A stretch of 64,000 nt of DNA from Mesorhizobium sp. ZC-5. GTDB lineage: Bacteria; Pseudomonadota; Alphaproteobacteria; Rhizobiales; Rhizobiaceae. The stretch is from contig NZ_JAOWPT010000004.1 of assembly GCF_025753855.1 (NCBI RefSeq), forward strand, positions 62,001-126,000. Direction: 5' to 3'. How positions within the stretch are numbered: position 1 is the stretch's first letter; each line of letters starts with the position of its first letter. The notes under the pieces are model-generated. The model was not told the DNA's origin, ran no database searches, and saw only the letters and a program-made list of their open reading frames with translations. Below, in pieces: positions 18,781-27,992 of this stretch. Position numbers and translations under genes: made by a program.

Positions 18781-21204
18781 TCAGCCGGCTGACACCGCGT
18801 GCGGCATGACGGGCGTATCCGGCTTGTCGCGGACCGCTGCCGAGAAAGAGCGGTCGCGCAGATGTGCCGGCGGATTGGCGTAGAGGGTGGTACGCTGGCG
18901 CGGCAGCCGACCCGAAGCGACAATCAGCGCCTCCATCCGCTGCGGCGTCATTTCCTGGCCATGGCTTGCTCCCGCCGAACGCGAGATGCTCTCATCCATC
19001 AGCGTGCCGCCGAGATCGTTCACGCCTGCGTCGAGGCAATGGCCGACCCCATCAGGCCCCAGCTTCACCCACGATGCCTGGATGTTGGTTATGTGCGGAT
19101 GCAGCGTCAGGCGCGCGACCGCATGCATCAGGATCGATTCGCGGAAGGTCGGCCCCGGACGCGATCTGCCCTTCAGATAGATCGGCGCTTCCATGTGCAC
19201 GAACGGCAGCGGAACGAACTCCGTGAAGCCGCCGGTTTCGATCTGCAGGTCGCGCACCCGCATCAGATGCCGCGCCCAATGCTCGTAGCGGTCGACATGG
19301 CCGAACATGATGGTGGCGGTCGAACGGAAACCGAGACCGTGTGCGACGCGCATGACCTCAAGCCACTCGTCGGTCCTGATCTTGTCGGCGCAGAGGACAT
19401 CGCGCACTTCGTCGTCAAGGATTTCCGCCGCCGTGCCGGGCAATGTGCTGAGGCCGGCCTGCTTCAAGTCAGACAGGAATTCCTCGAGCGAGATATCGAG
19501 CGTCCTGGCGCCCTGCCAGACTTCCAGCGGTGAGAAGGCGTGAATGTGCATTTGCGACACCGCCGCCTTCACCGCCTCGCAGATCTCGATGTATTTCCGC
19601 CCGGTGTAGGACGGATGGATGCCGCCCTGCATGCAGACTTCGGAAGCCCCGCGATCCCAGGCTTCGACGACCCGTCCAGCCACCTCCGCCATTTCCAGGT
19701 CATAGGGGCGACCGCGCAGGTTCTCACTCATCTTGCCCTTGGAGAAAGCGCAGAACTGGCATTTGAAGTAGCAGATGTTGGTGTAGTTGATGTTGCGGGT
19801 GACGACATAGCTGACGACATCGCCGTTGACCCGGCGCCGCAGGTCGTCGGCCGCGGCGCAGACCGCCGAAAACTCGGCGCCGCGCGCCCGGAACAGGCGC
19901 ACGATCTCGGCCTCGCGAAGCGGCTGCGCGTCCGCCGCCCTGTCGAGGATCGAAGCGAGTTCGCTGCCGGCTTTCGGGCGCGGCCGCCGCTTGAGTAGTT
20001 CGACGTCGGCGGACGGAGGAGCATCGGCACGGCCTGGGCACCAGCCCTCGGAACGCGGCCATCCATCGGCGTCGACATGATCGTAGAGCGCTTTGCGCAA
20101 TTTCGGGTCGACCCACTTGGTCGTATGACGGGCAAAGGCCGGGTACAGCGCGAGGCGTTCCGTCAAATCCTTGCCAGCGCGGCGGGTGGCAGCGGCGAGC
20201 TTTTCCAGATGCGGCCACGGTGCCTCGGGGTTGACGTGGTCCGGCGTCACCGGCGAGATACCACCCCAGTCGTTGATACCGGCGCCGACAAGCTGCGTCA
20301 GATCGCGCGGCGTGAGATTGGGCGGGGCCTGGATGTTCATCTCCGGCTCGAAGATCAGCCGCGCCACCGCGATGGTCCATAAATGATCGTCCAGCGACGG
20401 GACCGGCGCGTCGGCCATGCGCGTACCGGGCTTCGGCCGGAAATTCTGGACGATGATCTCCTGGATGTGGCCATGGCGGTCGTTGAGGTCGCGCAGGGCC
20501 AACAGCGAGTCGATCCGATCCTCGCGTGTCTCACCGATACCGATCAGAATGCCGGATGTAAAAGGCACGGCCTGTTCGCCGGCGCGCCTGATCGTGTCGA
20601 GCCTTGCCGACGGCAATTTGTCGGGCGAGCCATAATGCGGACCGCCTTTGGCACACAGCCGTTCGGAAATGCTTTCAAGCATGATGCCCTGCGACAGCGA
20701 CACACCGCGAAGTGCTGCGAGATCGGCGTGGTCCAACAGGCCCGGATTCACATGCGGAAACAGGCCGGTCTTCTCGAACACCATGCCCGCCATCTCCGCG
20801 AGGTAGGAGATCGTGGTTTCGTAGCCGAGCGCGGCCAGTTCCTCGCGCGCGACGCGGTAGCGCAATTCCGGCTTGTCGCCGAGCGTGAACAGTGCCTCCT
20901 TGCAGCCGGCCACCCTGCCGGCCTCGGCAATCACCAGCACCTCTTCCGGCGTCAGAAAGGCGCGTTCGCCCTTTCGCGGCGGATGGGCGAAGGTACAGTA
21001 ATGGCAGACGTCGCGGCAGAGCTGGGTCAGCGGAATGAACACTTTGCGCGAATAGGAAACCATGTTGCCATGCGCCGCGTCGCGCCTCGCGGCAGCTGCA
21101 GCGAGCAATGGCTCGATGCCGGAGATTTCGGCGAGGCCCAGCGCCTCGCTTCGGGTCAGCCTTCTCTCAGGCCCGAAATGCTCCAGGATGCTCGCGGAAT
21201 TCAT
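18781..21204 (-). CDS. fbiC: FO synthase, fused CofG-CofH (FbiC)
   Basis: Makes the F420 chromophore FO from the riboflavin precursor 5-amino-6-ribitylaminouracil and tyrosine. Two radical-SAM halves are visible: CofG-like with Cys63-x3-Cys67-x2-Cys70 (CRDVCHYC) and CofH-like with Cys478-x3-Cys482-x2-Cys485 (CYFKCQFC). Further landmarks are ILIGIGETREDRIDSL, MNIQAPPNL and ASEVCMQGGIHPSYTG. 807 aa, the fused actinobacterial arrangement rather than two separate archaeal genes. ATG 21204 overlaps the cofC stop as ATGA; a longer frame to 21261 lacks support. Last gene of the five-gene F420 operon. Confidence 0.95.
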   Translation of the reverse strand: MNSASILEHFGPERRLTRSEALGLAEISGIEPLLAAAAARRDAAHGNMVSYSRKVFIPLTQLCRDVCHYCTFAHPPRKGERAFLTPEEVLVIAEAGRVAGCKEALFTLGDKPELRYRVAREELAALGYETTISYLAEMAGMVFEKTGLFPHVNPGLLDHADLAALRGVSLSQGIMLESISERLCAKGGPHYGSPDKLPSARLDTIRRAGEQAVPFTSGILIGIGETREDRIDSLLALRDLNDRHGHIQEIIVQNFRPKPGTRMADAPVPSLDDHLWTIAVARLIFEPEMNIQAPPNLTPRDLTQLVGAGINDWGGISPVTPDHVNPEAPWPHLEKLAAATRRAGKDLTERLALYPAFARHTTKWVDPKLRKALYDHVDADGWPRSEGWCPGRADAPPSADVELLKRRPRPKAGSELASILDRAADAQPLREAEIVRLFRARGAEFSAVCAAADDLRRRVNGDVVSYVVTRNINYTNICYFKCQFCAFSKGKMSENLRGRPYDLEMAEVAGRVVEAWDRGASEVCMQGGIHPSYTGRKYIEICEAVKAAVSQMHIHAFSPLEVWQGARTLDISLEEFLSDLKQAGLSTLPGTAAEILDDEVRDVLCADKIRTDEWLEVMRVAHGLGFRSTATIMFGHVDRYEHWARHLMRVRDLQIETGGFTEFVPLPFVHMEAPIYLKGRSRPGPTFRESILMHAVARLTLHPHITNIQASWVKLGPDGVGHCLDAGVNDLGGTLMDESISRSAGASHGQEMTPQRMEALIVASGRLPRQRTTLYANPPAHLRDRSFSAAVRDKPDTPVMPHAVSAG

Positions 21205-21902
21205 GGCAGGAGAACCTCCTCGAACGAGCGGCCATAAGCCGGCAGCGCCCGCGCTCTGCAAGCCAGCAAAACGCTGGTGCGTGGCCCCGTTCCGATTTCG
21301 GGATAGTTTTCGAGATCGGACGGCACGTCGATATCGTGCCCTGCCCCGCGCAGATTGAGGATCTTCGGGGGGATGCTAACGCTTGCGGCAGCCCGCAAAT
21401 GCCGTGCAAAACTGTCGGGTCCGAAGGCAGGAACGATCAAGTCGGGACGCCCCAATGCCAGGATGTTGGTGCCGCCATCGCGCTTGGCCGGAGCCACCAC
21501 GAGTTGGTGGCGTCGCAGCGCCGAAAGGACCGCGGAAAATTCATCCGGCGACAGGAACGGGATGTCCCCCTGCACGACGACGCAATTGGCCGCATTGAGG
21601 GATTTCAGATGGTCGAGACCACGCTTGACCGCCGCATTGGTCCCCTGTTCGGCGGGGTCGGCGAGCGTGTCGGCGCCGTGACCGGCGGCAACCGCGGCGA
21701 CATGCGCGTCGCCTGTGACGACCAGCACACCGGCGAGCCCGTCCGCATGTTTCAGGACGCTCAGCACGTCGTCCAGCATCGCCTGCGCAAGTTCAGCCCG
21801 CGCATCCTGACCGAGCACCGGCGCCAGCCGTGCCTTGGCGCGATGGAAACTTTTCGCCGGCACGAGGGCCCAGATACCTGTCGCTAGCGCGGAGCCGGTC
21901 AT
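21201..21902 (-). CDS. cofC: Phospho-C3 acid guanylyltransferase (CofC/FbiD)
   Basis: Guanylates a three-carbon phosphoacid (2-phospholactate, phosphoenolpyruvate or 3-phosphoglycerate depending on lineage) for F420 assembly. 233 aa; nucleotidyltransferase-like start WALVPAKSFHRAKARLAPVL, central VVVQGDIPFLSPDEF (metal-binding Asp), and KRDGGTNILALGRPDLI. Overlaps cofD upstream and fbiC downstream by ATGA on both sides. Which C3 acid it uses decides whether the product is classical F420, dehydro-F420 or 3PG-F420; I cannot tell from the sequence. Confidence 0.93.
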   Translation of the reverse strand: MTGSALATGIWALVPAKSFHRAKARLAPVLGQDARAELAQAMLDDVLSVLKHADGLAGVLVVTGDAHVAAVAAGHGADTLADPAEQGTNAAVKRGLDHLKSLNAANCVVVQGDIPFLSPDEFSAVLSALRRHQLVVAPAKRDGGTNILALGRPDLIVPAFGPDSFARHLRAAASVSIPPKILNLRGAGHDIDVPSDLENYPEIGTGPRTSVLLACRARALPAYGRSFEEVLLP

Positions 21903-22894
21903 GACGCCCTCGCCTGCCGCTGAGAGCCGGAGGCAACGAGCCGCATGGCGAAGTCGAGCACATCGCCGGCGAGGCGCTCGCGGTCCTCGTCGCTCGACAT
22001 CAACGTTGGCACCGCGTGGACCGGTATGTCGATGGAATTAGCATCTCCTGCATCGGCAGCGTCGACGACGAGGCCGTCGATCAATCCGCTGTAATGATCT
22101 GCGATTGCCGACGATGTGACCTCGATGCCCAGTTCTTCCATGATCTTCGCGGTCGGGCCCTTGACGGCCTTGCCGCCGATGATCGGCGAAACCGCAACCA
22201 CCGGCACCGGCGTATTCTCCAGCGCCTGACGGATGCCCGGCGTCGCCAGGATCGGATCGACGCTGAGGTAGGGGTTCGACGGACAGATCACGATTGCCGC
22301 AAGCTCAGTGTTCTGCAGTTCGGAAAGGACCGCTGGTGACGCCGCCGCACTGTCCGCACCATAGAAGAAGATCTTCTCGACCCTGGGACCACAGCGGTAC
22401 TCGACGAAATAGCGCTGGAACGGCAGCACGCCGATCGAAGTTTCCAGGACGGTACGGACCGCATCATCGCACATCGGCAGGATGCGGCTTTTTATACCGA
22501 AGCGCTGTGCCGCCCTGGCAGTGAACTCGGTGAGCGTCATGCCCGCCCGCAGCAGATGCGTGCGCTCGACATGTAGCGCCAGATCGCGATCGCCGAGATT
22601 GAACCATTTCTCGCCGCCGAGATCGGCCAACGCTTCCATGAAATTCCAGCTTTCGTCGGCACGTCCCCAGCCAAGAACGCGATTGGCAAGCCCGCTCAAC
22701 GTGTAGAGCACGGTGTCGATGTCGGGGCATATCTGGAGGCCGAGATGTTCGAAATCGTCACCGGTGTTGACGACCACGGTGAGGTCGGAGCCGAGCTTCC
22801 GTGCGAGCCCGAACGCCAGCTTGGCCCCGCCGACGCCCCCACAGAGCGCAACGACCCGCTTCCCCTTGAGGCTATCATGTGCGGCTGCGCTCAT
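21899..22894 (-). CDS. cofD: 2-phospho-L-lactate transferase-type protein (CofD/FbiA)
   Basis: Transfers the phospho-C3 moiety from the CofC product to FO, giving (dehydro-)F420-0. 331 aa with the family N-terminus VVALCGGVGGAKLAFGLAR, VNTGDDFEHLGLQICPDIDT, GWGRADESWNFMEAL, WFNLGDRDLALHVERT and ICPSNPYLSVDPILA. ATGA overlaps with cofE upstream and cofC downstream. Cytoplasmic; partner order in the operon matches the pathway. Confidence 0.95.
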   Translation of the reverse strand: MSAAAHDSLKGKRVVALCGGVGGAKLAFGLARKLGSDLTVVVNTGDDFEHLGLQICPDIDTVLYTLSGLANRVLGWGRADESWNFMEALADLGGEKWFNLGDRDLALHVERTHLLRAGMTLTEFTARAAQRFGIKSRILPMCDDAVRTVLETSIGVLPFQRYFVEYRCGPRVEKIFFYGADSAAASPAVLSELQNTELAAIVICPSNPYLSVDPILATPGIRQALENTPVPVVAVSPIIGGKAVKGPTAKIMEELGIEVTSSAIADHYSGLIDGLVVDAADAGDANSIDIPVHAVPTLMSSDEDRERLAGDVLDFAMRLVASGSQRQARAS

Positions 22895-23667
22895 CGGAAC
22901 ATGTCCCGTTCGCGCGGGCGGATAAGTGCCGAGGCGGGCGCAGCCGGCGCATCGATCTTAAGGCCACGCAGCAGCACAACGGGTATGCCTTCGGCCGCCT
23001 GCCCCATCAGCATGGACGCCGCCGAGGCGATTTCGTCAGCGGCTGCGATTTCCGTGACATGGAGCTTGCGGCCGAAGAGATCGGCTTCGCCGACACGATT
23101 GACCAGCGACGGTACGCCCGCGGCGCCGATCGCCACGCCAACCACGCCGTTGCGCCACGGCCGGCCAAAACTGTCGTTGATGACGACGCCGCACGAAACG
23201 CCGAAACTGGCATCGAGCTCGCGCTTCAGAAGCGCAGCCGAGCCGTCCGGATCGCGCGGCAGGAGCAGCAAACGACCGCTACGCTCGCCATGCACGATAT
23301 TGGATTCATCGACACCGGCATTGGCCATCACGAAACCCAGTCGATGGGCAACGACGACCACATGCGGCCCCACCTTGACCACCTCCTCCGCTTCCGAGAG
23401 CACCACTTCGGCATGACGCGGATCTTTGCCGGTGCGGGCAGCCAATTCCACCGCTTCAGCCGACGGAACCACGTCGTCGAGTTCGACGTAGAGGCCTTCG
23501 GATTTGGAGATAATTTTCTGCGCGACGACGAGGATATCACCATCGACGAGACCGATGCCGCCCACGCGCAATGCTTCCGCGATAATCGCGGCCACATCGT
23601 CTCCCGGCTCGAACAGCGGCAGTCCGGCGATAGGGTAGAGCATTACGGGCGTGGCGGTTGACGGCAT
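22891..23667 (-). CDS. cofE: Coenzyme F420-0:L-glutamate ligase (CofE)
   Basis: GTP-dependent ligase that adds the gamma-linked glutamate tail. 258 aa, single-domain CofE, without the C-terminal nitroreductase-like domain found in mycobacterial FbiB. Motifs: GIGLVDGDILVVAQKIISKSEG, HRLGFVMANAGVDESN, VVINDSFGRPWRNGVVGVAIG. 5 bp downstream of npdG and overlapping cofD by ATGA. Confidence 0.95.
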   Translation of the reverse strand: MPSTATPVMLYPIAGLPLFEPGDDVAAIIAEALRVGGIGLVDGDILVVAQKIISKSEGLYVELDDVVPSAEAVELAARTGKDPRHAEVVLSEAEEVVKVGPHVVVVAHRLGFVMANAGVDESNIVHGERSGRLLLLPRDPDGSAALLKRELDASFGVSCGVVINDSFGRPWRNGVVGVAIGAAGVPSLVNRVGEADLFGRKLHVTEIAAADEIASAASMLMGQAAEGIPVVLLRGLKIDAPAAPASALIRPRERDMFR

Positions 23668-23672
23668 CTCGG

Positions 23673-24338
23673 TCAGACCTGGACGGTATCGTCCAGCCCC
23701 GTGATCCGCACGCCCGCGCCCGGCACCTTGTACTGGCGGTTGATCCAGATGAGCACCGAGGTGAGCGCCTCGGCAGCGGCGGAATTGGCAAGCACACCGC
23801 CGCCGACACCACGCGTGGCCACCACTCCGGCCAGCACAATGACCTGATCTCGCGCTTCCTTGTCATCGGAAAAGACCAACACGTCGCAATCGGCCTTGCC
23901 GCCCTTGTGAAGCTTGGCTGCGCCGACATTGTGAAAGGCCGACACGACACGGACCCCCTCACCCAGCAGCGCCTGCGCGATCTTGGCTGCGGAGCCATCC
24001 TGCGGCAACTGGACCGTCGACACTTTTGGCGGCACGAGCGGGACGGCTGCGTCGACCAGGATCTTGCCCTGCGCCTCGGCCTTTATCTCGGCAATCGTTG
24101 TATCGTGACTGGCAAAGGGCACGGCGAGCACGATGATGTCTGCCGCGCGCGCCGCCCCGACATTGTCGTCGCCGCGCACGCCGTGGCCGAGATCCGCCGC
24201 CAGCGCTTCGGCCTTTTCACGCGATCGCGAACCGATCACGACCGGATACCCCGCCTTCGCCCAACCCTTGGCGAGGCCTGAACCGAGATCGCCGGTTCCT
24301 CCGATAATGCCGATTACAGGCTTTTGGCTTTCAGACAT
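23673..24338 (-). CDS. npdG: F420H2:NADP+ oxidoreductase (NpdG/Fno)
   Basis: Regenerates F420H2 from NADPH, or the reverse. 221 aa Rossmann protein: IGIIGGTGDLGSGLAKGWAKAG at the N-terminus (dinucleotide loop), VVIGSRSREKA (Ser-Arg of NADP 2'-phosphate recognition), IIVLAVPFASH, VVSAFHNVGAAKLH. First gene of the F420 operon; operator-like site D is 85 bp upstream. Its presence shows that the operon supplies both the cofactor and its recycling. Confidence 0.93.
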   Translation of the reverse strand: MSESQKPVIGIIGGTGDLGSGLAKGWAKAGYPVVIGSRSREKAEALAADLGHGVRGDDNVGAARAADIIVLAVPFASHDTTIAEIKAEAQGKILVDAAVPLVPPKVSTVQLPQDGSAAKIAQALLGEGVRVVSAFHNVGAAKLHKGGKADCDVLVFSDDKEARDQVIVLAGVVATRGVGGGVLANSAAAEALTSVLIWINRQYKVPGAGVRITGLDDTVQV

Positions 24339-24422
24339 GTGCCCCTTGCGTCAAATCGAGTTATGCCCGGTGATAGCGGACGGTGGCCGAAGCCTTCATC
24401 GCTCGTGGGTCTTCTCAGATAG

Positions 24423-24438
24423 TTACTATCAATAGAAA
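24423..24438. promoter_or_regulatory. Operator-like palindrome, site D
   Basis: TTACTATCAATAGAAA (core CTA-TCAA-TAG). A second perfect dyad, GATAGTTACTATC at 24418-24430, overlaps it. 85 bp upstream of npdG, in the 272-bp gap (24339-24610) that otherwise shows no gene. This would place F420 biosynthesis under the same control as the catabolic units. Confidence 0.65.
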
Positions 24439-24610
24439 GATAATACAAGATACCGCATCAACTCGGCTGCACCTCTTCGACCGGCAAATGCGGGATCGAA
24501 AGCAGCACGCATTGAAAGAGCGGCGATGACCGCCCGCCCTGTTTTCTGAACGGATTCTCAAATTTTGCGGCAGCTTGCCGCTGCCGGTTAAAGCATCCGG
24601 TCGACTTGCC

Positions 24611-26041
24611 TCAGGACGCCTCCCCGCCGATCAGTGCCTTTATTTCGAGGAATTCCTCCAATCCGTAGACGCCTTTTTCGCGGCCATTCCCCGATTGCTT
24701 GTAACCGCCGAAAGGTGTCCCCGGACCGGCACGCCCGCCGTTGATGTGAACATTGCCGGCGCGAAGCCGCGCAGCGACCCGGCGCGCGCGCACCGGGTCT
24801 GTGCTGGAAAGATACGCCGCCAGTCCGTACTCGCTGTTGTTGGCGATGCGGACCGCGTCGTCCTCGTCCTTGTAGGGAAGAATGCAAAGCACAGGCCCGA
24901 AAATCTCTTCCCGGGCAATCGTCATCGTCTCGGTGACGTCGGCAAAGATGGTCGGCCGCGCGTAGAAACCCTTGTCGAGGTGATCCGGGCGACCCGGCCC
25001 GCCGGCCACGAGCCTCGCGCCTTCCTGGATACCTCCGGCGATCATTCGCTGCACCTTGTCGAACTGATTGCGGTTCGACAAGGGACCCATGTCCGTCGCG
25101 GCATCACGCGGGTTGCCGACGACCACGCCGTCGGCGGCTGCACCGGCGATGCGGGCTGCCTGATCGTGCTGGCTCGCATGCACCAGAAGGCGGGTCGGCG
25201 CGTTGCAGGTCTGGCCGGAATTACGCATCAGCGTGAGAACGTCTCGGGTCACCACCTGCTCAAGGTCGACATCGTCGAAAATGATGTTCGCCGACTTGCC
25301 GCCGAGTTCCTGATGGACACGCTTGACGGTATCCGCGGCGGACTTCGCAACCTGGATGCCAGCGCGTGTCGAACCGGTGAAGGTGACCATGTCGATCCCG
25401 GGATGTGCGGTGATCGCCTGCCCGACCGTTGGCCCGTCGCCGTTGATCACGTTGACCACGCCGGCGGGCACGCCCGCGTCGTGCACCGCTTCGGCGAAAA
25501 CCAGCGCACTCAACGGTGAGATCTCGCTGGGCTTGAGCACCGACGTGCAGCCTGCCGCCAGCGCCGCACCCACCTTGCGCACGATCTGCTGCAACGGCCA
25601 GTTCCATGGCGTGATGACGCCGACAACACCGATCGGCTCCTTGAGGATGATTGAATCGTCGAGCTTTTCCTCGAAAGGATATTCACGCAGGATGTCGATC
25701 ATGCTTTGCAGCATCTCGATGCAGGGCACCGTCTGCGGCTGCTTCGCCAAGGTGATCGGCGCTCCCATTTCCGCCGAGATGGCATGCGCGAAATCGTCCT
25801 TGCGCCGCTTGAACTGGTCGAGCAAGCCCGTCAACAGGTCGAGCCTCTGGCTGCGCGAAAATTGCCCGTAGCTGTCGAATGCCCGGCGCGCGGCGGCGAC
25901 CGCGAGATCGACGTCAGCGGCGCTTCCCATGGCGATCCGTGCGAACGGCGTTTCGGTCGACGGGTCGATCACATCCATCGTATTCAGCACGATCGGGTCA
26001 ACCCAGCGGCCGTCAATGTAGAACTGCGTGTAATCTTTCAT
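24611..26041 (-). CDS. Aldehyde dehydrogenase (NAD(P)+)
   Basis: ALDH superfamily, 476 aa from MKDYTQFYIDGRW. Motifs: TPWNWPLQQIVRKVGAALAAG, KPSEISPLSALVFAE, FTGSTRAGIQVAK (NAD loop), HQELGGKSANIIFDDVD (catalytic-base Glu), NSGQTCNAPTRLLVH (catalytic Cys in GQTC), EIFGPVLCILPYKDEDDAV. GAGG upstream supports ATG 26041; an open frame extends further but overlaps the ThDP gene. 22 bp downstream of that gene, so the pair plausibly decarboxylates a 2-oxo acid and oxidises the resulting aldehyde (inference). Confidence 0.93.
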   Translation of the reverse strand: MKDYTQFYIDGRWVDPIVLNTMDVIDPSTETPFARIAMGSAADVDLAVAAARRAFDSYGQFSRSQRLDLLTGLLDQFKRRKDDFAHAISAEMGAPITLAKQPQTVPCIEMLQSMIDILREYPFEEKLDDSIILKEPIGVVGVITPWNWPLQQIVRKVGAALAAGCTSVLKPSEISPLSALVFAEAVHDAGVPAGVVNVINGDGPTVGQAITAHPGIDMVTFTGSTRAGIQVAKSAADTVKRVHQELGGKSANIIFDDVDLEQVVTRDVLTLMRNSGQTCNAPTRLLVHASQHDQAARIAGAAADGVVVGNPRDAATDMGPLSNRNQFDKVQRMIAGGIQEGARLVAGGPGRPDHLDKGFYARPTIFADVTETMTIAREEIFGPVLCILPYKDEDDAVRIANNSEYGLAAYLSSTDPVRARRVAARLRAGNVHINGGRAGPGTPFGGYKQSGNGREKGVYGLEEFLEIKALIGGEAS

Positions 26042-26063
26042 GGAAGGATGCCTCGAACTGATA

Positions 26064-27761
26064 TCAACGTGGCTGGCAAATGACGTTGAGAAGCGCCTGC
26101 CTGCCCTCTTCCCGCACGGCCTTGAGGGCGCGATGCAGTGCTGCCGGAAGTTCGTCGGGATCTTCCACGCGTTCGCCGTAGCCGCCAGCGGCACGACACA
26201 CCTCTTCGAAGGCTGGAAGCCCGTCGAGCATCGTCAGAGCATTCTGGTTGGCCGATGATGCGACGCCATCGGGATAAACCTTCAGGGTCGCGGCCCGCAC
26301 GGCATTCCACATGCCGTTGTTGACGACCACGAACAGCACCGGCAGCTTGTGCTGGCTCGACGCATAATGTCCGGCGACCGGATTGGAGAATAAATAGGCA
26401 CCGTCGCCCTGGACGCAGAAAACCAGGCGTTCCGGGTCCGCCAGCTTGGCGCCCAGCGCGGCGCCCATGCCCCAACCCAGACCCGACGCCGAGCTCGAAC
26501 CGAAATAGGTGCCAGCCTGGCGGAACTCGCAATAGTCGGTCATCAGCGTGTATTCATTGATGCCGATCGCGTCGTCGCCCTTGACCTGGTCAATGCAGTG
26601 GCTGACCCAGGCCGGATGGATCGGATGCGACTTGCTGACGCCCTTGAGAAACCTGGCGCGCTTCTCATGCAGCTTTTGCCTCTCCGCCGCAACCCATTGA
26701 TGGCGGGCGGCGATTTGATCTTCGGAACAGATCTCCTGCATCGCCGGCGACAGCTCGTCGAGCATCGCCGAGGTGCCGCAGGTCAGCGCCAGATCGCATT
26801 GGAAGCCGCGGATGGGAATACGTCCATGGAGCGGATCATGGCCGACATGGATCGCCTTGCAGCCGGCCTTCAATGGCGACAGTTTCGGCACCCACGGTAT
26901 GTCGGATTCCAGCACTAGAACGGCGTCTGCTTCTTCGATGATGCCTGCCGGCTCGAAACCGAGATGCATCGGGTGATCGGACGGCAACGGCAGATAGCGT
27001 GAGCGATGCTGGACGACCGGGATGGCGAACTGCTCGGCAAACGCCGCCAACCTCTCGAAGGCATCGGTGTCGCGGCCGCAATTGCCGGTCACGATCAAGG
27101 GACGCTCCGCCGCGGCCAGAATGCGGGCGGCTTCGGCAATACCCGCTGCGTTTGGACGCGGCGGCAGCGCGGAGGCGAGCGGCGGCGGCGCATCGGCCTT
27201 GCCATTGTACGGTTCGGCCAACACCTCACGCGGCAGCGACAGATACACCGGCCCCCTGGGTTCCGACATGGCGATGCTGACGGCGCGGTCGACAACGGTG
27301 TCGACCTGTGCGCCGCCGCGAAGCTCGTAGTCCCACTTGACGAATTCGCGCACCAGCGAGGCCTGGTCGAACATCTCCTGGCCCCAGTGGATGAAGGAAT
27401 CGCGGGAACCGACTGTATCGTCCTCGTAAATCGGCGTGCGGCCGGCAGTGAACAGGATCGGCACGTTTTCGCGGGCGGCGTTCATGACGGCGCACGCCGC
27501 GTTTGCGGTGCCGACGCTGACATGGACGAAGGCCGACGGCAGCTTGCCCGACACCATGGCGTAGCCATGCGCCATCGACAGCGCGAGGTTTTCATGGGTC
27601 GCCAGGATCGGCGTCGGGACCGCGATGCCCTGCGCATCGCACTTGGCATAGGCCTCGATAAGCGGTGCCGCATCGGTGCCGGCATTGCCGAAAAGATAGT
27701 CAACGCCGCGCGCGCCCAACTGGCGCAAGTAGCGTTCCGCGGTGCTGGCAACGGCGGTCAT
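26064..27761 (-). CDS. Thiamine diphosphate-dependent enzyme (acetolactate synthase/benzoylformate decarboxylase superfamily)
   Basis: 565 aa, three-domain ThDP enzyme. N-terminal Pyr domain with the conserved Glu in ILATHENLALSMAHGYA; middle NAD/FAD-like domain (ERPLIVTGNCGRD); C-terminal PP domain with the GDG...NN thiamine motif (VQGDGAYLFSNPVAGHYAS ... VVVNNGMWNAVR). ATG 27761 has GAGGA 7 nt upstream and is preferred to ATG 27779. First gene of a two-gene leftward operon with an aldehyde dehydrogenase, divergent from the methylaspartate ammonia-lyase operon. Reaction (decarboxylation or carboligation) cannot be fixed from sequence. Confidence 0.9.
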   Translation of the reverse strand: MTAVASTAERYLRQLGARGVDYLFGNAGTDAAPLIEAYAKCDAQGIAVPTPILATHENLALSMAHGYAMVSGKLPSAFVHVSVGTANAACAVMNAARENVPILFTAGRTPIYEDDTVGSRDSFIHWGQEMFDQASLVREFVKWDYELRGGAQVDTVVDRAVSIAMSEPRGPVYLSLPREVLAEPYNGKADAPPPLASALPPRPNAAGIAEAARILAAAERPLIVTGNCGRDTDAFERLAAFAEQFAIPVVQHRSRYLPLPSDHPMHLGFEPAGIIEEADAVLVLESDIPWVPKLSPLKAGCKAIHVGHDPLHGRIPIRGFQCDLALTCGTSAMLDELSPAMQEICSEDQIAARHQWVAAERQKLHEKRARFLKGVSKSHPIHPAWVSHCIDQVKGDDAIGINEYTLMTDYCEFRQAGTYFGSSSASGLGWGMGAALGAKLADPERLVFCVQGDGAYLFSNPVAGHYASSQHKLPVLFVVVNNGMWNAVRAATLKVYPDGVASSANQNALTMLDGLPAFEEVCRAAGGYGERVEDPDELPAALHRALKAVREEGRQALLNVICQPR

Positions 27762-27834
27762 GGCTTTGTCCTCGAACATGAAAGGCAGGGTCGCACCATC
27801 GGCAACTCCCGCAGATAATTTCTATCTTACTGAC

Positions 27835-27850
27835 TTCCTATTTTTAGTAT
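27835..27850. promoter_or_regulatory. Operator-like palindrome, site E
   Basis: TTCCTATTTTTAGTAT (core CTA-TTTT-TAG) in the divergent gap 27762-27992, 74 bp from the leftward ThDP start and 143 bp from the rightward ammonia-lyase start. It shares TATTTTTAG with site B. A TTGACA-like hexamer for leftward transcription lies at 27855-27860, with no clear -10 partner. Confidence 0.65.
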
Positions 27851-27992
27851 CTTATGTCAACCTTGGAGGTGGCGGCAACCAGCCTGCCGACGGTGGAAGC
27901 AAACGTCGCCCGCCTGTGGCGTGCGTTGCCGGAACCGTATCGCCATCCTATGGAATTTCGAGGACGGTTTGCGTGTCCTTGAGGGAGCACCA

